A stretch of DNA of 64,000 nucleotides from Ligula intestinalis (Eukaryota > Platyhelminthes > Cestoda > Diphyllobothriidea > Diphyllobothriidae), in the NCBI GenBank assembly GCA_036362985.1, contig JAYGXS010000001.1:41860329-41924328 (forward strand). Reading direction: 5' to 3'. Below are positions 51,148 through 60,635 of the stretch, piece after piece. Made by a program: the position numbers and the translations under genes. The number at the start of each line of letters is the position of its first letter. The first letter of the stretch is position 1. Below the pieces are notes generated by a model. The model saw nothing but the letters and a program-made list of their open reading frames with translations. It had not been told where the DNA came from and made no database searches.

Positions 51148-51540
51148 TTCAGTGGTAGAATTTCCTCAAGAAAACCCTGGTTTTATAAGCTCGACCAGAA
51201 AACATAGAAGCCTTTATCAAATCAACGTCAAATAAAAGATAAGAATCAAGCAAAAGGAGTTCTACCCGAAGTTAACTAATGTGCCATTGAATTATTTTAA
51301 AAAATACAGTTAAAAAGGGTCTTTCCATGTCCTTTTCATCGAGAAAACTAGGAGAGATTTCAGATCATCCTTACTTTAGCGGAATTCCCTGATTTAATAA
51401 GCTCAATCAGAATTAGTACAAGGCTCTATCAAATCAACCTCAGATGAAAGACAAAAATTAAAGTAAAAGGAGCCCTATCAGCATACAAACAACGCATCGT
51501 TTATTATAAAACAATACATTTAAATAGGGTATGTTAATAT
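51148..51540. repeat. Two-copy tandem duplication, 212-bp period
   Basis: TAAGCTCGACCAGAA (51186) and TAAGCTCAATCAGAA (51398) begin matching stretches that continue through TATCAAATCAAC and AAAAGGAG to GGGT. The copies are clearly diverged, so the duplication is old. Confidence 0.7.
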
Positions 51541-51625
51541 TCATTACTACATTAAATAAGCAGTACCGATAATTATCATTCCACGTACCTGACCCATAAC
51601 CAACGCTCATAGGCTATCCTAATTT

Positions 51626-51635
51626 CCCCCCCCCC
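51626..51635 (+). repeat. C10 homopolymer
   Basis: Ten consecutive C bases. A likely site of sequencing length error. Confidence 0.9.
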
Positions 51636-54276
51636 TTCCTCCAGCGCAAGGACCTCTACACGCCAATATCGCCATCATGCGAGCGGCGTGAATGCAATGA
51701 ATTATAATCAGAGGACCCTTATTAACCCTGTGCAACTGTACGATTTTCATTAGCACTGCAATTGTACTGGACTGATGACGAATTGCTAAAAAGTTATGTC
51801 TGCCAAATAAACTGTCTAATTTAAAAATGAGAATATTTTCAGCAAAAAAGATAAACAGCTTTACATGCAGACGACTCTGTGGTGTCTATAGATACTAGCC
51901 GAGCGTTTAAAACGTCCGAAGAAAATTAAATTCGCCCAGTGAACGTCTGTTCTGCTGTTGACTTGTCATCTATCTGGGAATCGCGTTTCCAGTACCATTT
52001 AAGTCCCATGTATCGCTGACCTAGTCGTTGCGAAGCGGAGAGTATGGGGACGATATCGTATTCTGGTCTCTTTACAAGACCCTAATTGCCACAAGACTCC
52101 CCTGTGCTGGTCGGTCGATCCTGTGCGGTTAGGATTCATGGGCTGTGTCCTTGTCGACAGGCACAAACCAAAGACCTTTCCGCACTATCGCTATGAATCG
52201 GTCATTCTAGTTAAGTTTTGCGATCGTTTCCTCGGTTGAACGGTTTCTATGCGTCATGACAATATCGCAGACCGCTGAGGCTTTCTTGATACATTCTATG
52301 TCATTGGCCTCATGAGCAGGACGATGGCTTTAATTTTTATGCCGCCACAGTCTAACCGGAGATGACGGAGTGGATGTCACTTCACGATGTGACTCAACGC
52401 CTCTCGCACAGGCCTTAGGATATTGTTTGGGTTCAGTTTTAGCAGACAAAATAAGCAATCGGCGTATAAGACCCATTGCTGTTGAAGGAAGCGCGGTAAC
52501 GGCGAAACTGGCCAGGCCAAGCATGATCAAACTCGCATCGAGTAGGCGCACAAAGATATTTTAAGGCCTAACTGATTAGATATTAATGCGTAAATCTACG
52601 CCTAATTAGTGTGACAAAGAAAAGAAATATTTTTGATCAAATCTAACATACTTTACATTCCTTGCCTATTTTAGCTAAAATACGTTTCACTAGTCATTGC
52701 GTTTTAACTAGGCGATTATCGTCAACGACTTTAACCAAGATTCAACAGCAAGGATCATAGTGGAATAGCCCCAAACCTTCAAGGTAAATGTTTAACGTTA
52801 GAAAGCAGTTTTAAAGACGTAGACGTTTAGCAGCAAAACTGATTTTCCATGCGTAAATGTGCATGCAAAAAGATGCAATTGAAGGCAGTATGTTTCTTAT
52901 AGTAGATGGCTCCTAATCCATCCAACCTATCCAATTTTAAAAAAACTCAAGCAAGACAATCAAATACATTACCAAGATTCGTAGGTCTATTGAGGTTGGT
53001 ATTTTCTCTAGTAAAATGCTGTAGCAACCCGGTCTTTTGTCAAACTTTGAAACCAGCAGCAGAACGATTTTGCGCGGACATGAAAATGCCCAAATTGATT
53101 AGTAAAAGCCGGATTGGGAGCCGAATTACCGAATGATGTTTTTGTTAACTTGTACTGCTGGTCTATATTTTGACACAAATTGTGATCAACTTCTGTAAAT
53201 TGGGGCGGTTTCTGTTGTACATAAATCCTCAGGTGGAAGATTTACCTTGCTGCCTTGACCGCATAATTGCAGCCAACCTTACCGGCAGGACAAAGGCTTG
53301 ATCATGTTCGATATTTAATTACCAAAAGTGTTTTCATCCTTATTTAAAAAATAAATAACCTTTTCAATATAAGGAAATTGCCTCTTTGTGTGCTTGCCTT
53401 CCTATGAAACATGTGTGACACTTATGAAAAAACCCATCCCTGTAGCTTCGGTACAGTAAGCATAGAACAAATGTCAAATCAGCTTTTCGAAAACTAATTC
53501 CAAAAGAAAGTCCATTTTACTACACACACTGCTGCGCAGTTGGCGAGAGACAAGAATGTTCACTCAAGTCCAGGAGATTTATGCAATTCAGATCATCGCT
53601 TGACACGAATTACATCATATACCGTAATTAAAGGCACTGAAAAAAGTTCCCGTTAGTCAAAATATTCTGTTTAATGCAGCAGTGCTCTTTGAATAATTAC
53701 AACTCTTTTTTGCCAAATAATGCCGAAAATAATAACAAACCCCAGCTTTTTTCCAGCAAAAAATGTTAAAGGAAAATAATAAGGTATCATTTAACTGGTT
53801 TCACATGTACGTCGACCACAAGCAGCATTTTCTCTGCGAAAAACCAACAGTTTTTATCTTAAGCAGCCTTTGCGTAGTTAGGCTTTTGGCATATTTGCTC
53901 ATTCGAGTAATCGGATGTTCGCAGTAGTTTCAGAACGTTGTCATGCAGCCATTGAATGGCAAGGATTTAAACAGTACTGTTGCCAGGACTTGAGAGTTAG
54001 GTGAATTATGTTGCATGTCAGGCTTTTCAAATGCGATTTTATAAAAGCAGGAGTAACCAGGGTTTTTTTGCTAAAGCATCGTTCTTCCTTGGCGTGACAC
54101 CAGAATATTCAAAGTTAAAATAATTTTTTTTAAATGACATTTTTTGAAACTAACTTAGAGAAGAAATGGTTATGGATGTGCCTAACGGGAAGAAGAGCGT
54201 TTCGGATAAAGGTAAGAACCAATGGTTTTCTGTTTTTTATATTCTACCTTTGGTCAAACTGCCGTTTTAACAGTCA

Positions 54277-54310
54277 CTAGCGCGGAAGCCCGGCCTCGCC
54301 TTGGGCTTCC
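54277..54310 (-). repeat. Helitron 3' terminal hairpin and CTAG end
   Basis: Perfect 8-bp inverted repeat GGAAGCCC/GGGCTTCC with an 11-nt loop that can itself pair GGC with GCC. On the element's strand it is followed by GCG CTAG and then a host T (54276). This is the transposition terminator structure of Helitrons. Confidence 0.85.
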
Positions 54311-55164
54311 TTACATGTTGTTGACCCTTAGGTAGGCAAACCGCATATGCGAACTTCTTAAAATGAGTATGTCCAGTTAATTTCAGCTTTATTTGGGAAA
54401 TTCATATGTAAATACCTTTGAACTCTCTCTTTGTACATAGTTATGATGCAGAACCTGTGGCGCTGCCAGAAATGGATCAGCGTTGGGTAGGGAAAGACAG
54501 TAAAAAAACTCCTTAGGCATTTTCCATAAGTCCGGTTTCGAATGCCGTTTTGCGGGATCTTAAGAAGAAAAACTGTCGAGTGTGGGACGGTGGCCGGGAG
54601 GGGGGCGACGCGTATATGTAAGTCGGATGTCCTGCTGCTAAAAGTGTTGGAATCATGTCAGGAGGAGGCCATCGTGGTTGATCAATACCCTAATGGTCAC
54701 ATGAGGGGAAGATCGCAATAGGCACGAGAACATCGCCGAGTACCGGAGTTGAGCCCATCATACACCCTTGCTGGTTACCGGGTCTGCCGACCAGATATCG
54801 AAGCGCGGGAGCCCAACGATCGTCAACAGTTATTCTAAGCAAACAAAGTACTGAAAAGTAGCGAGCTGTATGTTTTTTAAAGGAAATTTCTGCCAGAGAA
54901 GTTTGGTGGCGAACCTTACTTGCTACCGAGCGGCAATGTAATTAGTCAAGCATCATTACAAACTTGTCCAACTGCATCACAAACGTGTCCACAGGTGGCA
55001 TTAAAATATGAGCGAGTAAATAGGTATGTATGCGGCGGAAAGTGGTAAATGTGGGCATTAAGAGAGCAGAATTTTGAAATCCAACAATAGTGAGAAATAC
55101 GGGATCATGAGAAGGCAGGAAATAAGGATCAATACGCACCGTAAGGAGATGGAAGGTAGATTTG
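54311..55164 (-). other. Helitron 3' non-coding region
   Basis: About 850 bases between the helicase stop and the terminal hairpin, with a GC-rich stretch around 54570-54620. No second gene such as an endonuclease, RPA or OTU domain was recognised. Confidence 0.6.
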
Positions 55165-56790
55165 TCACACTAATGCTTCTGGGTAAACGACGTTTCTCGT
55201 AACGCCGTTGGGTGCCAATACGTACAAATTGGTTTTTGAGCCAACCCGAGATATCGCAACGTAGAGCTGACCGTGGGAAAAGCACGATTCTTCCAGGTGA
55301 ATTCCAGCAACCCTGAAGGTTTGACATTGGGACTTGTTGATGGACATGGCGAAGCAAACCTTCACGGGAAATTCAAGTCGTCGGAAATTAAACGGAGTGT
55401 CAGATGACACGATAGGAATGCGGAGGGTATAAGCAGTCTCCCCTTTTGCACAACCGGTCATATTTGTGGCCTCTATAAGGTATGACATCAGTCGCTTGAC
55501 AATTAGCCTAGTGCCATTGCATAGCCGCGGTGCATCAATATTTCTCATCAGCATAATTGGCACGCCAACCTTCAGAACCAGTTTGTGCGATGGAACGCCA
55601 GATATTTCCAAGCTGTTCAGGAATTCAACTGGATAATAAACACAGTCGGAAGGATCAGCCCTCGTATCGAATGATTTGTACAGTTTTTCCTCACCTGGAA
55701 GAAGACGGCTAATTCTGTCGTTAATTGAATTGACGAGTTTGTTGGTCGACGCAAGAATTCCTCGTTCGCATAGCCATTCTGCGTCGGTAAAGTTATTTTG
55801 GAGATCAGGGAAAACTTTGTCTCTAAGATCTTCGTCACTGCTCAGCAAATTTGCAACCAAACTAATAGGGATGTTTCCGGTAGCATCGCTGTCAATTTTC
55901 CCTTCGCCAATCTTCAAGATGTTGGTGGAGAAGCCATCGTTTTCATAGGCATTGTGCAGCAGAACTCTCATATTGGTCACGAGTTTTAATATCTTCACCG
56001 TTTACCATAGCGGTCAATATTTTAGGCAGAATTTTACCTGGTCACCCCTGGTACTCCTGTGCATCACCGGTAGTGTCTGGCAGAAATCACAAGATAAAAA
56101 AATTGTGATGCCACCAAACGGAATTTTTTTTCCTGTGACATCACGCAGCGTTCTGTCTACCACTTCCAGTGCAATTCTGTTGGCCATGGTACACTCATCC
56201 CAAATTATAGCTGAGCACCGTTTCAACAATTCAGATGATCCACTTCCTCTGCTTATGTGGCATGTGGCGGTGCCATCATCAGGTAACCTTAGAGGAAGCT
56301 TGAAGGCACTGTGAACAGTTTGGCCACCGGGAAGTAACGTCGCTGCTATACCAGCCGATGCAACAGCCGAAACAATTTAGCTTTCTTTGCGCAGCTCAGC
56401 CAAAAGCAGCTGAATGACGAACGTTTCGCCAGTTCCACCGGGCGCATAAAAATAGAAAACGTGGTCACCATAACTGCGGTTATGGACACTGTCAATAAAA
56501 GTGTTGAATGCGTGAAGTTTATCGACAAGCATCCTTGGTTTTTGAAGAGCCACGTATGCTGCCAGCTCGGTATCATTGCAGCAAAGTTTCCGCTGAATTT
56601 CAGTTGGAAACTGATTCCCAATGCTCCTGTCAAAAGGAGGAAATTCATACCATTCAAGTTGCTCTCCACCCATTTCAAACAAGGTGTTTTCAGTGTGAAT
56701 GAGTGCCATGTTGTAGATGGTGGCATTGAAGTCTACGGGAAGATGGGCATTTTGCAACTGTACTGGATGTCGGTAGTCTTCTGTCTTCTT
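55165..56790 (-). pseudogene. Helitron PIF1-like helicase domain
   Basis: Motif I reads APGGTGETF, with the invariant lysine replaced by Glu (56425-56427). Motif II is IIWDECTMA (about 56191-56205). DFCQTLPV, TNMRV, WLCERGILA, LCNGTRL, INKSQ and HGQLYVAISRVG follow in order, as in superfamily 1 PIF1/Helitron helicases. One reading frame covers all of this apart from stops at 56377, 56014 and 56002. Confidence 0.92.
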
Positions 56791-56809
56791 CGGTAGTCAT
56801 TTCTGTACT

Positions 56810-57235
56810 TTAACCATAGATCATGGGGCAGTTCAACTCACAACTTCTGATCAACAACGCAAGTAGTCGTTGTAATTGAAAAGGAACGTTAGCAACGACA
56901 GCTTCAGCAATGTTGTTCTCCCACTGATTATTATCTTGAAGCATACCACGCCTCGCACAGGCTTCTCTGTAAGTAGAACACAGAAAACCGTCAATCGCCC
57001 TTACATCTTCAAACGATGTTGGACCTTTACCTTCATGGAGTAGCATTCGTAAGTAGAAGCATTCTTGTTGAGAGGGGTGAACAATGTAAATTCTGCCCAT
57101 TTTCACATCATACTTGATGCCCGGATGTCCGTCAACTGGAATACCTACCTTTCGTCGGGCCCACTTGTTTCGATTCCATGTGTAGTATGAGGAGACCTGA
57201 ATATACAAAAGTGTATGGTAAAAGGAATCTTGCTA
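56810..57235 (-). pseudogene. Helitron linker between Rep and helicase
   Basis: It carries the conserved Helitron linker text YYTWNRNKWARRKVG, then QQECFYLRMLLHEGKGPTSF and TYREACARRGML. It lies in the same frame as the Rep region after the stops at 57257 and 57233. The frame is lost near 56815, where LWLKYRNDY continues in another frame. Confidence 0.88.
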
Positions 57236-57502
57236 GCACAATTTAAAGAAAGTGGTCTAAGTTGTATCTTTAGGATTCTGAAGCTGATCCAAGAGGAATC
57301 CTTCCGTAAAGTAAATCCGTTGGCCATTTTCCAGGTGGACGCTTAAGTGTAAAATGGCCGAAAAAAGGTTATGGATATCAAAACCAAAGATTGTCCAGAA
57401 TGCTTCATTGCTGCTGATGTATCTGCCCATTTCATACTGGGTAATCTCATCATTTTCGTTACGGTGGTTGAGAGAGTGCATGGCGGCATCGGATCCTTTG
57501 AT

Positions 57503-59005
57503 GTACTTGCAGACTTACTTGATGGACTTCGCTAAATTGCAAAATTCAACTTTGATATCGGCGTTGAATACTTTTGACAGTAAGGGGCAATACGGCACAA
57601 TCCAACGGTTATCATGTAGCACACCACCGTTTCGCCTTTCATTGATAACTGCTTCGAATCCGCCAATCTCAGGTTGTCGCCTTCTATAGAGAGAGTAACC
57701 ATCCATATCAGTCTGAGTTGCATCTAGAAATCGCTTAAGAAATCTCTTGGTACATTTCCCATCCTTCATGCAGGGGCTGTTAGGATTTATCTGACAGCAT
57801 GGGCCATGCACCATTTGAGTTTTGATCGTTTCAAACAGGACAGGGTCAACGGATTGGTCCGGCAACTCTGCGCATATAAATTTGTCGACATCGGAAGAGT
57901 GCAATTTTTCCTTCAGCCAGACCAAAATGTGGGTGTGGGGCAATCCTCTCTTTTGCCACTCAACAGTGTACATGTGACACTTAACATCACCAAAAAATTT
58001 GAATTTTGTGATGAGTATCATCATGGTTTTCAACTTAAGCTGGAATACCCGCGCGGACAAATCATGGCGATCCTGTGGCTTTTGACCGTGGAACAACTCA
58101 TGAGTAATTTCGGGCCACGATGGGTTGCAGGTAAACGTAATGAATAGGTCCGGGCGACCATAATGCCTAACGTAAACCAACGCATCTTGGGTTTCCTCAT
58201 GCATGTAGCGAGGAGACCCAGTGTGGCTTGACGGTAAGATGAAAAGTTGAACATGACCAGCACCATTACCACCATCAGAAAGGATATTGTCTCTAAGGTG
58301 GATGTAGTTGTCCACGCGAAGTTCGTTATGGTGTGTGCGGAAATAGCAAAGGCGTTCTGTTTCCATTTTGGCAAACATATCAACAGCAAATTGCAGGAAC
58401 AACGTTTTGAATCGAAAAAGTAGGTTGAAAGTTCGTTCCCGAATCATAAAGTGATATGAGTAGAAGGCTTTACAACTTACTGTTTTACGGGTGCCAATTT
58501 GAGGCATGCCGAAGCGATAACCGTCTTCACCATTAACATGCATGAGAGGGTATTGTAAGGCGTCGTATGAACGGTGTGTCTCATATATCCTTTGTAACCT
58601 ATCGTCCCTCCTTCTCAAGACAATATCCCTGTTGCCATGCTGTGTTTCTGACATAATGACGGCCACATCGTTACATGCGGGAGAATTACATCTTCGTTGG
58701 TGTTCTCCACGAGGACGTTTATCGGCATCTTTGACAATAGCGAAGTCAACGGAAGCGTGGATCTCCAGGGCGGACTTGAAACTGCTAACGTAACTGTTGC
58801 GCTGGTGTAGCATGTCTTGAAGGGACAGTATTAAATGATGCTTTAAGCCTGGGTAAACTCGGGATCGGCTTTGAGCCAGAAGGTCTATGTCTCCTACGAA
58901 ATATATTTGTAGAAATTTCGGCTCGCCATCAGGAGAAGGTAGTAACGATCCAATCCGGTGGCAAACCTGGCCTTCCACCTTAAAGGTAGGCATAAATCCA
59001 ACCAC
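57503..59005 (-). pseudogene. Helitron Rep (HUH nuclease) domain
   Basis: This is the longest open stretch in the window (about 500 codons). It shows MPTFKVEGQVCHRIGSLLP, RPDLFITFTCNPSWPEI, the HUH motif (His-Thr-His at 57929-57937) and HGPCC, all typical of the Helitron-like N-terminal/Rep region that nicks and joins DNA. At the catalytic two-tyrosine site the first tyrosine codon is a TAA (57515-57517), while the second tyrosine (57503-57505), four codons on, is intact. One residue also seems to be missing from the following KYxxKGSD stretch. Confidence 0.92.
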
Positions 59006-59762
59006 GAACAACGTTGGCACCAACGGAGGTCATTTGAAACGCACCGTTGTATTTTCTATTATGAGAAAGAAAATTCTTCGAGTCATCGGTATTACCAGCA
59101 AGCGATGCTTGAAGTATTTCTGGCGGTGGGGGGGAAGTTATTCAGTAAAACTTTGCCGTTGGAACAGTACATGCCGAGCGTCTCACCAGTCCATTTTTTC
59201 GCCTGACAATGTCCGCAACCTTCTACCATCTTCCCAATGGAAAAATTTACATTTCCCGCATAACCAAGACTTGGGTTGTAATTGAGTGAGGCTTTGTCCC
59301 ACACGTGAGCATTTCTGGAAGCAACCGACGGGCCAGAGTCGCCAAACCACATGCGAATTGGTTGCAAACTGGAGTTTCCAGCATCGTTTGGGCGTTGATC
59401 CGCTCTCTCTGATGCTTGCATAGTCAGACGTGCACTTCTACGTCTGGGTAATTCGTTTTGTCGACGTTGAGAATCTCTTAACCTACCTAGCTCTCCCCTG
59501 CGCAGGATTTGGACCTCGGTTTCTTGGGAGAAATTAATTTAATGGCAAATCGCGTCTTCACGTCTTCTTTGCAGCATTTGATCTTCGGTTTCTTGGGAGC
59601 TTCGATATCGCTGGCGTATGGCATTAGTCTCCAGGCGAAGCCATCTCTCTGCCTGTGTTTCTTGCGAACGTTTATTAACATTGGCAAGTCTCTTCTGTTC
59701 CTTAATTTGAACTTGTGTTCTGGCGGCTGCTCTAATTCCTTTTCTACCTAATGAGGTAGAAC

Positions 59763-59829
59763 CTAGAAATAGGTTAGTATTTTGAGCAGAATAACATAAG
59801 GTAGAAAATAAGTAAGTTTACAACGTTAC
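59763..59829 (-). other. Probable 67-nt intron in the Helitron gene
   Basis: It begins gtaacg and ends ctaacctatttctag, which combines a branch-point-like CTAAC with a pyrimidine-rich acceptor. It interrupts a glycine codon (phase 1). An in-frame TAA inside it makes read-through impossible. Confidence 0.55.
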
Positions 59830-59905
59830 CTTCAGTCACCAGCCTATCATCGTTTGTCGAGTTTTTTGTGTTCAGAACATGCCTGACGTCATCACTATTT
59901 TCCAT
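59830..59905 (-). CDS. Probable first exon of the Helitron protein
   Basis: 76 nt starting at an ATG (59905-59903) with 25 codons plus one base, encoding an acidic/polar start, MENSDDVRHVLN. It is followed by the donor GAAG|gtaacg. The open frame upstream of the SQET repeats has no ATG of its own and is preceded by a good acceptor, so this exon supplies the start in the correct phase. This model is inferred from splice signals and phase only. Confidence 0.55.
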
Positions 59906-60619
59906 AATGATAGTTTGTAAGGGTTTGTAAGGATTTATGTGGTAGGCCATTCAACCTAACCTAAGAGCTAGACGCATCGCTGTGGAGGGAGGGGGTGGTG
60001 GCGGTCTTTCAAATGGCCGCGACAACTTACGCGTATATAAAGAGGGAGGTCTAAGTGATAGTAGGTCAAGGGGTTTACGCGCAGTAGTAACAAAGGGGTA
60101 AGAGGGAGAGAGAGGTGTAAAGGGATCATGGGCATCAGATTCTAGTCATAATTGGGGACCAGCGAAATGGGGGTGGGTGGAGGGGTGAGAGGGGACTGAG
60201 TCCGACAATTAATGTCGTCCCGTGGTCATCGTCTCAAGTTTTGTTTGGAGGTGTGAGGACGCAAGGTGTAAACCTCTTGAGACGGTGTCGGTGGCGTTTG
60301 GATGCTTGGTTTACGGTGAGTGAATTTGAAGCAGCTGTGCAAACACGGTTATAGCCCTTGCTACATTGGCGGGGAGTGACCTTTCAAGCGGCCGCGATGA
60401 CCTTAAAGCGACGACCCCATTCCCACCCCCGCCCACCCACTCCCGTGGCGTATTCACGTTCGCATTTCATGTCGGGCGTCGCTTGAACCCTCATGCGTAC
60501 GGTAGAATGAGGGAGCGACGTAGAGACCGACACGCACAGGCGACCGAGAACGCTTGCCGATGAAGTGATCGTGGAACTAACATACGCGCATCAAAGGCGC
60601 ACAAGGCGTGTCAACCTGA
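59906..60619 (-). other. Helitron 5' non-coding region
   Basis: GC-rich and rich in G or C runs. A short motif, CTTTCAA followed by GGCCGCGA, occurs twice on the plus strand (about 60007 and 60379). TATATAAAG at about 60035 faces away from the Rep gene. The open frame at 60366-60563 has no recognisable protein and is probably a composition effect. Confidence 0.5.
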
Positions 60620-60635
60620 TTCCGGCGACCAATGA

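Larger units (their letters stand above)
49903..54276. other. Stretch between exon a and the Helitron
   Basis: Probably intron or upstream sequence of the CA-related gene. A less AT-rich block at about 51990-52560 has a minus-strand frame (52330-52551) beginning with a hydrophobic, signal-like segment, but its remainder resembles nothing I know. Apart from the listed repeats nothing was recognised. Confidence 0.45.
55165..59905 (-). pseudogene. Helitron Rep/helicase protein, broken
   Basis: In order from the N-terminus: a likely 25-codon first exon; an Arg/Gln-rich region with three SQET repeats about 23 residues apart (59540-59700); a C-x2-C zinc-finger-like patch, CGHCQ (about 59210); the Rep core with the HUH motif PHTHILVW (57915-57940); and a PIF1-like helicase (55165-56790) ending NVVYPEALV. 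In-frame stops lie at 59539-59541, 57515-57517, 57257-57259, 57233-57235, 56377-56379, 56014-56016 and 56002-56004. Frame changes occur in a seven-base C run (59128-59134), near 59005, and twice between about 56760 and 56830. Between the breaks the similarity to Helitron proteins stays high, so decay looks fairly recent. Helicase changes include GGTGKT to GGTGET, GDFRQ to CDFCQ and KSQGQ to KSQCQ. Confidence 0.9.
54277..60619 (-). mobile_element. Helitron, near full length, inactivated
   Basis: A rolling-circle transposon read on the minus strand. The 3' end is exact: an 8-bp stem (54284-54291 with 54303-54310), then GCG and CTAG at 54280-54277, followed by a host T. This fits the Helitron rule of a hairpin near a CTRR end inserted between A and T. 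The 5' end must begin TC after a host A; 60619 and 60635 both fit and lie where GC-rich sequence gives way to AT-rich sequence, so the boundary is uncertain by tens of bases. The total is about 6.3 kb. It encodes one Rep/PIF1-type helicase protein (55165-59905), now broken. If the CA-related gene continues upstream, the element may sit in one of its introns on the same strand. Confidence 0.88.

Noticed and set aside
52330..52551. Signal-peptide exon of the CA-related gene
   Set aside because: The N-terminal part is hydrophobic, but the rest (GLIRRLLILSAKTEPKQ onward) does not match the expected tryptophan-rich start of the CA domain, and no donor in the right phase was found.
57806..58147. 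Plus-strand frames across the Helitron (also 55676-56314, 56461-56796, 57354-57689, 58887-59285)
   Set aside because: Shadows of the minus-strand Rep/helicase protein.
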